Position numbers and translations under genes: made by a program. Shown piece by piece: positions 24,974-33,530 of a stretch of DNA of 61,685 bases (its first letter is position 1; the number at the start of each line of letters is the position of its first letter). The notes below the pieces were generated by a model. The model did no database searches and was not told the origin of the DNA. It worked only from the letters and a program-made list of their open reading frames with translations. The DNA comes from Nostoc sp. FACHB-152 (GTDB taxonomy: Bacteria; Cyanobacteriota; Cyanobacteriia; Cyanobacteriales; Nostocaceae). The DNA is taken from NCBI RefSeq assembly GCF_014697475.1, contig NZ_JACJRV010000040.1:1-61685 (forward strand), read 5' to 3'.

Positions 24974-25546
24974 CTCAAAATTTACGCCTGCATAAATATC
25001 ATTAAGTGAAATTTGAAAGTCTATTGTCTGGAGTGATAATAATACATCAATAGATTCATACTCTGTTAATACCCATTGTGCATTATCATTTTTAGCGTAC
25101 TGCTCAATTAGGTATTCATATTGGTCAACTATAATATATTCTTTAAATGTTGGAATAGAACGATAAAACCTAAATTTATTGGTTCTATCATGGTTTTCTG
25201 TGGATTTAGATAATACTTCTATAATTATTGAAGGGTTGGTAACGGTAGTAGTGCCAGTTCCTTCATATCTTGGTTCTCCTGCAATTATCATGGCATCAGG
25301 ATATGTGTAGATGCGATAACGAGGTATCCATAGTCTGACATCTCCCATGTAGATTTTGTAATCTTTACCTCGCATCTTCAGTTTGAAATTAGCGTAAAAA
25401 TTACCTGCTATTTCATTGTGGTTGGTAGTGCCGCCTGCCATTGGTAAAATTTCTCCATCATAGTATTCATTTTTAAATTCTGATGTTTCTTCTAGTTGGA
25501 GATATTCTTCTGGGGTGTAGTGTTTTTTTGGTGTTTGTGTTTGCAT
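24962..25546 (-). CDS. Uma2-family (DUF820) PD-(D/E)XK nuclease-like protein
   Basis: A 194-residue Uma2 protein. The family pattern is complete: TPEEYLQLEETSEFKNEYYDGEIL near the N-terminus, GDVRLWIP, TYPDAMII with the nuclease Asp, SIIIEVLSKST with the Glu, and FRFYRSIPTFKEYIIVDQ. These proteins are abundant in cyanobacteria; nuclease activity is inferred from the fold. The ATG at 25546 (MQTQTPKKHYTPEEY) is chosen over an upstream ATG at 25582 because the family starts there. A dispersed CGCGCAAAGG repeat lies just upstream. Confidence 0.88.
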   Translation of the reverse strand: MQTQTPKKHYTPEEYLQLEETSEFKNEYYDGEILPMAGGTTNHNEIAGNFYANFKLKMRGKDYKIYMGDVRLWIPRYRIYTYPDAMIIAGEPRYEGTGTTTVTNPSIIIEVLSKSTENHDRTNKFRFYRSIPTFKEYIIVDQYEYLIEQYAKNDNAQWVLTEYESIDVLLSLQTIDFQISLNDIYAGVNFELEK

Positions 25547-25572
25547 AAAATATATAACGGATAAATTATTTT

Positions 25573-25592
25573 TTTCGCGCAAAGGCGCAAAG
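25573..25592 (+). repeat. Dispersed 20-bp repeat TTTCGCGCAAAGGCGCAAAG
   Basis: The identical 20-mer also occurs at 36952-36971 and 52191-52210, with a variant near 58147. Here it sits between the Uma2 gene and the tRNA nucleotidyltransferase gene. Confidence 0.9.
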
Positions 25593-25613
25593 TCGCAGAG
25601 ATGAGGGCGCGGT

Positions 25614-28319
25614 TTATTTAGGGTAATTTTGGGTTAAAAATTCTTTGGCTTCTGTTGTATTTGTAATTACTTTATCTAAGGTTGCGGCGAGGAGATCATC
25701 TAGCATTTGGCGATATTGTGGCCCTGGTTTGTAACCTAATTTTTTGAGGTCGTTGCCATTTAATATTGGTTGGATATTTGCCCATACTGTTAAGTAATGC
25801 CAGATTTTTCGTCTGAGCGATCGCGGACTTTGCAAGGCAATTAAAATTAGCATTGGTAAGTCATACTTTCTCAGCAAATGCACCGCTTGGCTAGGTTGCT
25901 GACACTGAGGTAAAGATTGGGTTACGTCAGCTTGCGCTTGGGCTAAATTTTGTAAGCGTTGAATGCTCTCTTCTTGTAATTGCAGATTATGTGCTACCTT
26001 GACGCGATATGTTGGTGCTAGGTGGGCAATTAAGGCTTCGAGGCGCATTTGCCAGTGAATTAGGGTTGTTTGGGGATCAAATCTTTGCAGACAGCGTTCT
26101 AATAAGCGTAGTTGGCGCAGTAGTTCTGCGTCTAAGGTGAGGGTAGGATGGATACACTGCAACGCCTGCAAATTGTCGAGTAATTGCAAAGCTGATTTCC
26201 AGTACGATGCTTCTAAGATGTGTTTCAATTCGGTTTTCAATCGCGTTTGCAGTGCCGGAGTTCTGCTATTCTCTTGAGCAGTGCGATCGTAAACTCCACT
26301 GTTAATGGCATAGCGGATATATTCTTCTGTTTGCGGTTCAAATTCAAATCCGAAGCGCACAGCAAAGCGCACACCGCGATAAATACGGGTGGGGTCTTCA
26401 ATAAAGCTATTGGCGTGTAAAACCCGAATTTGCTTGGCTTGTAAATCGATTAAACCACCAAAAAAATCGAGTAATTCTCCCGCGCGGGGAGTTGTCAGCC
26501 GCAGTGCCATTGCGTTGATGCTAAAATCTCGACGATACAAGTCTTGGCGAATAGAACTGGCTTCAACTTCTGGGTTGGCTGCTGGGTAAGGATAAAATTC
26601 TGTCCTAGCGGTGGCAATATCTACCCACAATGAATCTAATTCTGGGTCTTTGTGCCACAATAAAGCTGCTGTTTGAAAAGCGCCATGAATTTCTAAACGT
26701 GCGGCTGAGTAAATTGTTTGGAGTGCTTTTGCTAGTTCCACACCAGCACCGACATCTGCTGATTTGTGAAAGCCATCTACTACCAAGTCAATATCTTTAA
26801 TCATTAATTTGTCTGCTGTTCCGGCTAACAGCAAGTCTCGTACAGCACCACCGACCAGATAAAGATGCCAACCGCGTTTTTCTGCTTCTTGGGATGCGAT
26901 GGTGAGTAATTGCCACAGTTGAGGTGCAAGGCGTGATTGTAAGTTGGTGGTGAGTAGTTGAGTGCTGAGTCCTGACTGTTGAGGACTTAAACTTTCAAAT
27001 TCATCATCTGCTTGATGTAACTCCCGTAGAACATCAGTACGGGTGACGATACCAACTAATTGCCCATTTTCCAAAACTGGTAAACGTCCAATATCGTATG
27101 TCACCATCAGTGACTCGATTTGTGGCAGGGTAGTATCTGGGGTAATAGTTTTGATATTGGTAGTCATGTAGCCTTTGACTGGTGCATGACTAAAGCCGTG
27201 GTGAAAGGCGATATCTAAATCTCGTCTAGAAATAACTCCTACCAACTGCCCTTGAGTATCGACTACTGATAAACCAGAATGTCCGTAACGTAATAAAATC
27301 CGTTGTGCTTCTTCAATAGTAGTGTCGGGACGGATAGTGCGGACTGGGGAGGACATTAAATCTCTGGCGGTGAGAGGATGGGGAATTGATTTTTTTAACT
27401 CTTCTAAAAGTTTCTCTAAGGTTGCTTGGGTATCTACTCCGCGTGTGTTCAGGGATGCTGCTTGAGAATGACCGCCTCCGCCATAGGGTTGGAATAACTG
27501 GTTAAGATTGACACCAGGAATGTGCGATCGCCCAATCACGGTTAATCGTGTATCATCTTCTCCCAAGGGGTATTCGTTTGCTAGTAATAAAGCATCAATC
27601 TCGCTTAACTCTACTAGTTGAGACGCTAAACTCGATAACCCTGGGACAAACTCATCTGTTTTTAAAGTTACCCAGGCAATGCTATAACCACGCAAGCAAA
27701 TATATTCTAAGTTTTGCAGTGCCGTTGTTAATAGCTGTTGCAATTGCGGCGATAAACCAGGGTCACGATAAGTAGAAATGACTGATAAACTAGCTCCTTG
27801 CTGCATCAACCAAGCCAAGGCGAGGGCATCACGGGCTGTTGCTGAATCATAAGTTAAGGAACCTGTATCAACATGGATACCTAAAGCCATAACTGTAGCT
27901 TGGGCTGGTGTGAGAGAAACTTCCTGTTGTTGCAACTGCTCCACCATTAAAGTTGTGCAAGCTCCTACCGGGGCAATATGCGATCGCGTCGCGGGAATAT
28001 CCCCCTCTTGCTCTAAGTGATGGTCATAAATTACAATCTCTTTTACATTGGGTAAATCTAACCACTCAGCAGCTTTACCCAGGCGATCGCGATATTGTGC
28101 ATCCACAACTGTGATTGACCGAATACTTTGCGGATTCACTGAACGTCTTTCAATTAGCGGATACTCATCTCGATGTAACGCCAAAAAATCCCTGACAGGT
28201 GGGTGCGCGCCGCCAGTCAATACAATCTTGCTACCAGGAAGCAAGCAAGTTAGACCTACTGCTGCTCCCAAAGCATCAAAATCAGCTGTTGTATGGCAAA
28301 GAATTAAATCCATAGTCAT
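25614..28319 (-). CDS. DHH-CBS-tRNA nucleotidyltransferase (CCA- or A-adding enzyme)
   Basis: A 901-residue multidomain protein. Residues 1 to about 310 are DHH/DHHA1 phosphoesterase-like (CHTTADFDALGAA, VIYDHHLEQ, GGGGHSQAA). Two CBS domains follow (about 320-440: DLMSSPVRTIRPD and YMTTNIKTITPD). From about 478 a class II nucleotidyltransferase head (LYLVGGAVRDLLL, then KDIDLVVDG with the metal-binding Asp-x-Asp) leads to an RNA-binding C-terminus. It should add A or CCA to tRNA 3' ends. Cyanobacteria often split this between CC- and A-adding enzymes, and sequence alone does not decide which this is. The CBS pair suggests adenosine-nucleotide control. The domain set is known in cyanobacteria. 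The start may be either of the first two ATGs (M1 or M3). Confidence 0.92.
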   Translation of the reverse strand: MTMDLILCHTTADFDALGAAVGLTCLLPGSKIVLTGGAHPPVRDFLALHRDEYPLIERRSVNPQSIRSITVVDAQYRDRLGKAAEWLDLPNVKEIVIYDHHLEQEGDIPATRSHIAPVGACTTLMVEQLQQQEVSLTPAQATVMALGIHVDTGSLTYDSATARDALALAWLMQQGASLSVISTYRDPGLSPQLQQLLTTALQNLEYICLRGYSIAWVTLKTDEFVPGLSSLASQLVELSEIDALLLANEYPLGEDDTRLTVIGRSHIPGVNLNQLFQPYGGGGHSQAASLNTRGVDTQATLEKLLEELKKSIPHPLTARDLMSSPVRTIRPDTTIEEAQRILLRYGHSGLSVVDTQGQLVGVISRRDLDIAFHHGFSHAPVKGYMTTNIKTITPDTTLPQIESLMVTYDIGRLPVLENGQLVGIVTRTDVLRELHQADDEFESLSPQQSGLSTQLLTTNLQSRLAPQLWQLLTIASQEAEKRGWHLYLVGGAVRDLLLAGTADKLMIKDIDLVVDGFHKSADVGAGVELAKALQTIYSAARLEIHGAFQTAALLWHKDPELDSLWVDIATARTEFYPYPAANPEVEASSIRQDLYRRDFSINAMALRLTTPRAGELLDFFGGLIDLQAKQIRVLHANSFIEDPTRIYRGVRFAVRFGFEFEPQTEEYIRYAINSGVYDRTAQENSRTPALQTRLKTELKHILEASYWKSALQLLDNLQALQCIHPTLTLDAELLRQLRLLERCLQRFDPQTTLIHWQMRLEALIAHLAPTYRVKVAHNLQLQEESIQRLQNLAQAQADVTQSLPQCQQPSQAVHLLRKYDLPMLILIALQSPRSLRRKIWHYLTVWANIQPILNGNDLKKLGYKPGPQYRQMLDDLLAATLDKVITNTTEAKEFLTQNYPK

Positions 28320-28654
28320 TAGTCATTGGTTATTAGTCATTGGTGCTTAAACAAAGGACAAATGACCAAGCCCCGTTGGGGCGGGGTGTGGGCTGAGTGG
28401 GTGTAGGGTGCAGGGAAGAAAAAGCCCCAACAACTGCCATCTATACAAGCCCTGCCCTTGAGGGCAATTGTGTTGGTGGGGGATACAAGCCCCTGACAAC
28501 ACAGTTTTCACTACACCCAACACCCTACCCCCAACACCCTTCTTCTTGACCAAAGTGTATCAATTTCTGCTAGGTTAACAAATAGGAAAAACAGTCAGTG
28601 TCGCCCTTTAGGATATTCTATCTTTAGTATTACGCTGTCTTGGGAGAAGGAAAA
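28320..28654. other. Repeat-rich intergenic region upstream of psbZ
   Basis: Starts with GTCATTAGTCATTGG heptamer-like repeats (28316-28345), followed by GC-rich inverted segments (AGCCCCGTTGGGGC) and a TACACCCAACACCC tract (28505-28537). The last 100 bases are AT-rich and hold the psbZ promoter and GGGAGAAGG, its ribosome binding site. No gene is seen. Confidence 0.6.
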
Positions 28655-28843
28655 ATGACGATTATATTCCAGTTGGCTTTAGTATCGCTTGTTTTGTTGT
28701 CTTTTGTTTTAGTTGTAGGCGTTCCTGTTGCCTATGCTACTCCCCAAAACTGGGTTGAATCTAAAAGATTGTTGTGGCTAGGTTCTGGTGTTTGGATTGC
28801 TTTAGTGCTTTTAGTTGGTGTATTAAACTTTTTTGTGGTTTAG
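28655..28843 (+). CDS. psbZ: Photosystem II protein PsbZ (Ycf9)
   Basis: A 62-residue protein with two membrane helices (about 3-25 and 40-60), starting [20 protein letters not shown] and continuing through [12 protein letters not shown], the PsbZ signature. It is a peripheral low-mass subunit of the photosystem II core in the thylakoid membrane. The ATG at 28655 is chosen because all PsbZ proteins start there and GGGAGAAGG lies just before it; an in-frame ATG at 28640 would place five extra residues on it. A strong terminator follows at 28878. ribH downstream is an adjacency I recall in other cyanobacteria. Confidence 0.97.
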   Translation: MTIIFQLALVSLVLLSFVLVVGVPVAYATPQNWVESKRLLWLGSGVWIALVLLVGVLNFFVV

Positions 28844-28877
28844 GCGTAAAAAAATAGCCTAAACCTTATAGCAAAAG

Positions 28878-28917
28878 AAAAAGGTAAATTGCTGAAATTT
28901 ACCTTTTTACTTTTTTT
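28878..28917 (+). terminator. Rho-independent terminator after psbZ
   Basis: A perfect 13-bp stem (AAAAAGGTAAATT at 28878-28890 with AATTTACCTTTTT at 28896-28908), loop GCTGA, then TTTTTTT at 28911-28917. Confidence 0.9.
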
Positions 28918-29000
28918 GGTAGTTAATTGTGGCCTTCATCTCAACCATATACAAAGAAGGAATGTATATTGGCAAGAGTATAGTTGATGAAGAGGCAGTC

Positions 29001-29558
29001 ATGGCAGTTTTTGAGGGAACTTTTACTCAAACTGAACCCTTGCGTTTCGCATTGGTTATTGGTCGTTTCAATGACCTTGTTACTGGCAAGCTGCTAGAAG
29101 GATGTCAAGATTGCTTAAAACGCCACGGTGTAGATCCTAATCCCCACGGCAATCAGGTGGACTATGTTTGGGTTCCGGGAAGTTTTGAAGTACCAGTTGT
29201 TGCTCGTCAACTGGCACTTTCGCAGCGTTACGATGCCATAATTTGTTTAGGTGCGGTAATTCGGGGTCAAACTCCCCATTTTGATTACGTATCGGCGGAA
29301 GTATCCAAGGGCATAGCTGCTGCTAGCTTTCAAACGGGAGTACCCGTGATTTTTGGCATTTTGACAGTAGACACGATGCAGCAAGCTTTAGAACGAGCAG
29401 GGATTAAAGGCAATCATGGCTGGGATTATGCGATGAATGCGCTAGAAATGGCAAGCCTGATGCGGAAATTGCGTTCTAATCTCACAGAACCATACCCTTT
29501 AAATCCTCAACCTTTACCTGCGGCTCATAGTCAAGAGTCGATAATTAGCAGTCAATAG
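29001..29558 (+). CDS. ribH: 6,7-dimethyl-8-ribityllumazine synthase
   Basis: Riboflavin pathway enzyme that condenses a ribityl-aminopyrimidine with dihydroxybutanone phosphate; it forms pentamers or icosahedral shells. Motifs: [38 protein letters not shown] with the catalytic His, [13 protein letters not shown] and [12 protein letters not shown]. The 185-residue form starts at the ATG at 29001 ([10 protein letters not shown]) with AGAGG at 28991-28995; a GTG at 28929 and an ATG at 28962 would add sequence not seen in the family. The last 20 residues are a repeat-coded tail, since the coding region runs into GTCAATA heptamers at its stop. Confidence 0.96.
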   Translation: MAVFEGTFTQTEPLRFALVIGRFNDLVTGKLLEGCQDCLKRHGVDPNPHGNQVDYVWVPGSFEVPVVARQLALSQRYDAIICLGAVIRGQTPHFDYVSAEVSKGIAAASFQTGVPVIFGILTVDTMQQALERAGIKGNHGWDYAMNALEMASLMRKLRSNLTEPYPLNPQPLPAAHSQESIISSQ

Positions 29559-29605
29559 TCAATGGTCAATGGTCTAATGACAAAGGACAAATGACCATTG
29601 ACTAA
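29548..29605. repeat. Heptamer repeats (GTCAATA/GTCAATG) at the end of ribH
   Basis: Successive units GTCAATA, GTCAATG, GTCAATG, then GTCTAATGACAAAGGACAAATGACCATTGAC. This matches the short tandemly repeated (STRR) heptamers known from heterocystous cyanobacteria. Other copies lie at 28316, 34764 and 49787. Confidence 0.75.
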
Positions 29606-29615
29606 AATTTAGGGG

Positions 29616-29644
29616 TTGACAAATCAAAAAATCTCTGGCAATAT
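29616..29644 (+). promoter_or_regulatory. Probable tRNA-Gly promoter
   Basis: A perfect -35 hexamer TTGACA at 29616-29621 is followed after 17 bp by CAATAT (29639-29644), about 17 bp upstream of the tRNA. The -10 is weak and the nearby TATAAA at 29642 would need a 20-bp spacer. Confidence 0.5.
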
Positions 29645-29660
29645 AAATAATGTGAAGTTT

Positions 29661-29732
29661 GCGGGTATAGCTCAGTGGTAGAGCGCAACCTTGCCAAGGT
29701 TGATGTCGCGCGTTCGAATCGCGTTACCCGCT
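29661..29732 (+). tRNA. tRNA-Gly (anticodon GCC)
   Basis: A complete cloverleaf: acceptor GCGGGTA pairs with TACCCGC, the D arm is GCTC-AGTGGTA-GAGC, the anticodon stem CAACC/GGTTG encloses TTGCCAA with anticodon GCC, and the T arm is CGCG-CGTTCGAATCG-CG-like with GTTCGAAT. Discriminator T; no encoded CCA, so CCA must be added enzymatically. Confidence 0.97.
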
Positions 29733-29770
29733 CTCTAAATAAAAGACTAACATTTAGTGTACAAGTTAAG

Positions 29771-29806
29771 GATGCTGAAAAAATATATCTTTTCAGCATC
29801 TTTAAT
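29771..29806 (+). terminator. Terminator after tRNA-Gly
   Basis: A perfect 11-bp stem, GATGCTGAAAA (29771-29781) with TTTTCAGCATC (29790-29800), 8-base loop, then TTTAATT. Confidence 0.8.
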
Positions 29807-30372
29807 TCGTTGGATTGCTGTTATATTACACTAGATTAAAAGTAGTTAGTTAAATAGCGGCGTTATCAGGTAAACAGTACCTCTTGGCAGAAAGTTAGCC
29901 ACAATCTATTTTGAGCAAAGAGCCATTCTGAACCTAGACAATTAGCAGGTGAGTAAAAATGAGGCTAAAAAGTCTTCGGCTTTTTGTCTGGAAACAGGGG
30001 TGTGGGGATGTAAAGGTTTAGGGGAAATATATTTTTATATTTTGCGGTGAAACTGATTTTATCAGGGCTGCCTTGTGAACCCAGCCTTACCGAATGTTTT
30101 GTTTTCAAAGTAGTTGCGGCGTAAGCTTAGAATTGTATTAGATATGTCAGCACAATAACCGCTTAAAAAACTCGACTATATTATCTTAAAAGCTACAGAT
30201 GAAAATTATGAGCCTCTTAAATCACCTTGTTAGCTACACAAAAAGTCAACAACTGTCTGTTGTGCATCATGGCAGTCTTTGCCTAACTTCGCAAGGAAAC
30301 TAATTTTCTAAGCATTAAGCTGGAAATAGAATCCCCAACTATCAAAATTTAGCCCAAGTTAGTAGAACGCTT
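29807..30372. other. Intergenic region upstream of the zinc-ribbon/proA-like operon
   Basis: 566 bases without a convincing gene. A short hairpin AAAAAG-TCTTCGG-CTTTTT at about 29967-29985 is followed by GGAAACAGGGG. The rest is mixed AT-rich sequence. It probably holds the operon promoter and could hide a small RNA, but I have no firm evidence for one. Confidence 0.45.
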
Positions 30373-30786
30373 GTGCATCCTCAAAAACCCGAAAAAATAG
30401 ATTTTAACCAGGAATATCCCTGTCCCTGCCCCCGTCGTAAGGGACGGTTAGTTCCGATTACCCTCACAGAAGCATTTGGCTGCGATCGCTGTCAACAAAT
30501 CTTTGTTGTCGAAGATAATGGCCATATCCTAGAACAACTTTCAACCACCTATCCCTATAAAAGGGCTTGGCGATGGACAGGAAGCACTTGGCATATTATT
30601 CATCCAAAATTGGTAGACAGTTATCTGCCAATAGCTTTAGGCATTATTTTTGTGCCAGTGATTATCTGGTTGCCATTAGCCTTGAAATTATCCAATGGTT
30701 CCAGCATAGTTGTTTGGGCAATGGTGGCAGTGCTATTAGCTATCATGCCAGCACTGATTATGGTTTGGCTTACTTACCGACGTTAA
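30373..30786 (+). CDS. Zinc-ribbon membrane protein of unknown function
   Basis: A 137-residue protein not assigned to a named family. Residues 17-19 (CPC) and 36-39 (CDRC) form a C-x-C and C-x-x-C pair that looks like a zinc ribbon. Two C-terminal membrane helices lie at about 83-105 and 110-133. This suggests a soluble metal-binding head fixed to the membrane. The frame opens at a GTG (30373); no better start exists before the cysteines. The stop is 4 bp before the ProA-like gene, so the two are almost certainly one operon, which links it to that protein. Confidence 0.75.
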   Translation: MHPQKPEKIDFNQEYPCPCPRRKGRLVPITLTEAFGCDRCQQIFVVEDNGHILEQLSTTYPYKRAWRWTGSTWHIIHPKLVDSYLPIALGIIFVPVIIWLPLALKLSNGSSIVVWAMVAVLLAIMPALIMVWLTYRR

Positions 30787-30790
30787 CTCC

Positions 30791-32062
30791 ATGACTGTTG
30801 AAGTTTTGTACGATTACCCCGACCCTGAACCGATGAAGAGTGCTAAACGCGCTTATCAGGCTTCCCTGAAGTTGGGGTTTACAAAGGGAGGAGACCGTAG
30901 CCGCGCTGTGTTGGCGATGGCACAAGCCCTCGAACAGTCTTTTGATGACATTTTAGAAGCCAATACCCTGGATTTAGAAGCCAGTAAAGAAATGGCCGTG
31001 CCAGAGTTGATTTTAGACTGGCTGAAACTCACTCCCCAAAGGTTAGAACTCACAGTAGAAATTCTGCAACGCTTGGGTGAAATATCAGATCCTCTACGAA
31101 GGGTGCGGAATGCTGATTTTCAACCAGAAGATTCTCAAAGTTACTCTCAGTTAATGCCTCTGGGAGTAATTGGATTTATTTATGAGGCATTTCCTGACTT
31201 AGGTGCGATCGCCGCAGGTTTGTGTATTAAAACTGGCAATTGTATCATCCTTAAGGGTAGTACAGAAGCTAGCCATTCTAACGCCGCGATCGCAGAGGTA
31301 CTGCAAAGTGCAATTGAGGAAGTTGGTTTACCACCAGGCTGTGTTGAACTAGTAACTGCCGAACACGGTGCTTCTATCCGAGATTTGGTTACACAAGACC
31401 AATATGTGAATTTAGTCATCCCCTACGGACGTTCTAGCTTGGTGCAGCAGGTGATGCGGCAATCAACTTGTCCAGCCTTGAAATCAGCGATGGGTAACTG
31501 TTACCTTTACTGGTCGCTAAATAGCAGCTTAGAGATGGTACGCTGGATGATTCTCGATAGCCATCAAAGCGAACCCGATCCCGTCAATGCGATAGAAAAG
31601 GTATTAATTCACCGTCAAGCTATGCCTTCATCCTTAGCAGTGCTGTGGAATAGTTTGAAGGAGAAAGGCTTTGAAATTAAAGGAGATGCCGAGTTAGTCG
31701 AAGCCTTCCCCCAATTGCAATTAGCTAAAGATAGCGAATGGAGTAGTCCCTACTTAACGAAGACAGTAGCCTTTAAACTAGTGGATAGCTTAGAAGTTGC
31801 GATCGCCTGGATTAACCAACACAGTAGCGGTCATGCTGATTGTATCGTGACGGAATCTTATCAAGAAAGTCGGCAGTTTGCTTTAGGCGTAAATAGTGCA
31901 TCTACCTACATCAATACTACCCCGCGTTTCTCCCGTAACCCTTCGCGGGGAGATTCAGTATTTTTAGGAATGTCCAACCAAAAAGGCCACCGTCGCGGAT
32001 TTATTAGTTTAGAAACATTGACTACAGTCAAGCATATTGTACAGGGGAATGGACGGTTTTAA
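30791..32062 (+). CDS. Glutamate-5-semialdehyde dehydrogenase-like protein lacking the catalytic Cys
   Basis: A 423-residue member of the ProA (gamma-glutamyl phosphate reductase) family. ProA normally reduces glutamyl-5-phosphate in proline synthesis through a Cys in RPxxCNxxETLLV. Here that segment reads EPDPVNAIEKVLIH, with Val265 in the Cys position. The usual YESRPNVT substrate segment reads YEAFPDLG. The C-terminal part (SAST-YINTTPRFS, GFISLETLTTVKHI) follows the family. It is therefore probably not a normal dehydrogenase; a structural, regulatory or different catalytic role is possible. Databases will still label it proA. It is co-operonic with the zinc-ribbon membrane protein and ends at a bidirectional terminator. 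Confidence 0.85.
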   Translation: MTVEVLYDYPDPEPMKSAKRAYQASLKLGFTKGGDRSRAVLAMAQALEQSFDDILEANTLDLEASKEMAVPELILDWLKLTPQRLELTVEILQRLGEISDPLRRVRNADFQPEDSQSYSQLMPLGVIGFIYEAFPDLGAIAAGLCIKTGNCIILKGSTEASHSNAAIAEVLQSAIEEVGLPPGCVELVTAEHGASIRDLVTQDQYVNLVIPYGRSSLVQQVMRQSTCPALKSAMGNCYLYWSLNSSLEMVRWMILDSHQSEPDPVNAIEKVLIHRQAMPSSLAVLWNSLKEKGFEIKGDAELVEAFPQLQLAKDSEWSSPYLTKTVAFKLVDSLEVAIAWINQHSSGHADCIVTESYQESRQFALGVNSASTYINTTPRFSRNPSRGDSVFLGMSNQKGHRRGFISLETLTTVKHIVQGNGRF

Positions 32063-32193
32063 AATTTACTCGTTAATGGCAAAATTCGTAGTCAATTTCA
32101 TCACTCAAACACAGGTGGCCATAACTCAGAAATTGCCACCTCCCAACACTGAATAAAAACAGGTTCTGCTTTGCAGTATACATAAGCCTAAAA

Positions 32194-32217
32194 AAAAGTC
32201 CGCGTCGGCGGACTTTT
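32194..32217. terminator. Bidirectional terminator between the ProA-like gene and desB
   Basis: A 10-bp perfect stem, AAAAGTCCGC (32194-32203) with GCGGACTTTT (32208-32217), loop GTCG, with A and T runs on both sides. It serves both converging genes. Confidence 0.88.
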
Positions 32218-32246
32218 CGGAATAATCAGACCTCTAAATTGAGGAG

Positions 32247-33344
32247 TTATTTTTGGTTGGAGGTGTAATAAACCTTTCCGCCTTCATCAGGTACAAAACG
32301 ACAGGTAACGGATGAACGCCATAAAGATTTCCAAATCGGTTCTTCAGACTTGCGGTAATACTCACCCATAACAGGTTTAATCGCTTCAGTTGCCTTTAAC
32401 AAGTTGTAGTGAGGGATATTCAGGAAGATGTGATGGGCAACATGAGTACCGATATCATGGTGGATGTGATTGAACAAACCATAATTGCGATCAATACTAG
32501 AAATTGCACCTTTAAGAAAAGTCCAATCTTCGCCACGATACCAAGGAAGTTCAGCTTCAGTGTGATGTAGGAATGTGACTAAATCTAACCAAATTACAAA
32601 CACGATGTATGGTGCAGCGTAGTATTTCAACAACCACATCCAACCCCATTGATAGGTAAGGAAACCCAACAACGCTACCATACCAACCAACAGAACTGTA
32701 CTAGTAATTACATCCCATTTTTCTGATGGCTTGAAGAGTGGGCTATTAGGTGAAAAGTGAGAACCTTTTTTATTAGGAGAACGCTTAAACAAATACAATG
32801 GATAGGCCAATAAAAATAAATAGTATCGAACTATCTTTTGTTCTATGGGCATTTGCTTATAGTCCGATTCTGTCAAAGGATACCAGCTTTCATCATTATC
32901 GATATTGCCAGTATTTTTATGATGTGTCCTATGGCTGATGCGCCAACCATGATAAGGAACTAATATCGGTGTATGAGACAAATGTCCAATTAAATCATTA
33001 AGCCATTTATGCTTAGAAAAAGATTGGTGTCCGCAGTCATGTCCGACAACAAATAAAGCCCAAAACATTGTGCCTTGCATTAGCCAAAAAATAGGCCAGA
33101 CAAACCAAGAATCAAGGTAATGAGCTATTGCATAAAGCGAACCAATAATCAGAATGTCACGAACGAAATAAAACAGTGATTTGCTGACATTGGGTTGAAA
33201 ACATTCATCTGGGATAGCAGCTTTTAAATCCTGAAGAGTAAAGGGTAGTTTAGTTGTATCCTCAGAAGCTTCATTGACACGAGAACTGTCGAAAGAGATG
33301 GTATTTGATTGCACTTGATTCTTTGATGAATATAAATCGGACAT
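32247..33344 (-). CDS. desB: Omega-3 (delta-15) acyl-lipid desaturase
   Basis: A 365-residue membrane di-iron desaturase. The three His boxes are HDCGH, HRTHH and HVAHH, with four membrane spans. Its closest family match by wording is DesB, which inserts the third double bond at the omega-3 position of membrane-lipid acyl chains in the cold. The start at 33344 (MSDLYSSKNQ) is preferred over an upstream frame start at 33428 because the extra 28 residues are unlike the family. It is last in the desC-desA-desB group on the minus strand, with 186 bp between desA and desB, so separate promoters are possible. Confidence 0.92.
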   Translation of the reverse strand: MSDLYSSKNQVQSNTISFDSSRVNEASEDTTKLPFTLQDLKAAIPDECFQPNVSKSLFYFVRDILIIGSLYAIAHYLDSWFVWPIFWLMQGTMFWALFVVGHDCGHQSFSKHKWLNDLIGHLSHTPILVPYHGWRISHRTHHKNTGNIDNDESWYPLTESDYKQMPIEQKIVRYYLFLLAYPLYLFKRSPNKKGSHFSPNSPLFKPSEKWDVITSTVLLVGMVALLGFLTYQWGWMWLLKYYAAPYIVFVIWLDLVTFLHHTEAELPWYRGEDWTFLKGAISSIDRNYGLFNHIHHDIGTHVAHHIFLNIPHYNLLKATEAIKPVMGEYYRKSEEPIWKSLWRSSVTCRFVPDEGGKVYYTSNQK

Positions 33345-33530
33345 TGTTTGAGGTTGAAATTCACCTCTGTAATACCTGCGATGTTTGTATACACGCAAGA
33401 CAAAAATATCTGGCAATTCAATTAGCAATAATCACTGAGGCAGAATTGCCAGAATATATAGAATTTGCAGGCGAATAACCGCTCTACTATATAAGCTTAA
33501 TGCTCATGGCGATTTTAATTGCTTTTTTGC

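Noticed and set aside
28347-28553. Minus-strand frame upstream of psbZ
   Set aside because: It is built from intergenic repeat tracts (CACCCAACACCC) and is Gly/Cys/His-rich in a non-protein way.
29602-29799. Open frame on the minus strand across the tRNA region
   Set aside because: It is the antisense of tRNA-Gly and its terminator; such frames are commonly misannotated.
29967-30000. Possible Yfr2-like small RNA (hairpin with GGAAACAG)
   Set aside because: Only the short GGAAACA stretch fits and I could not trace the rest of the expected structure or a promoter.
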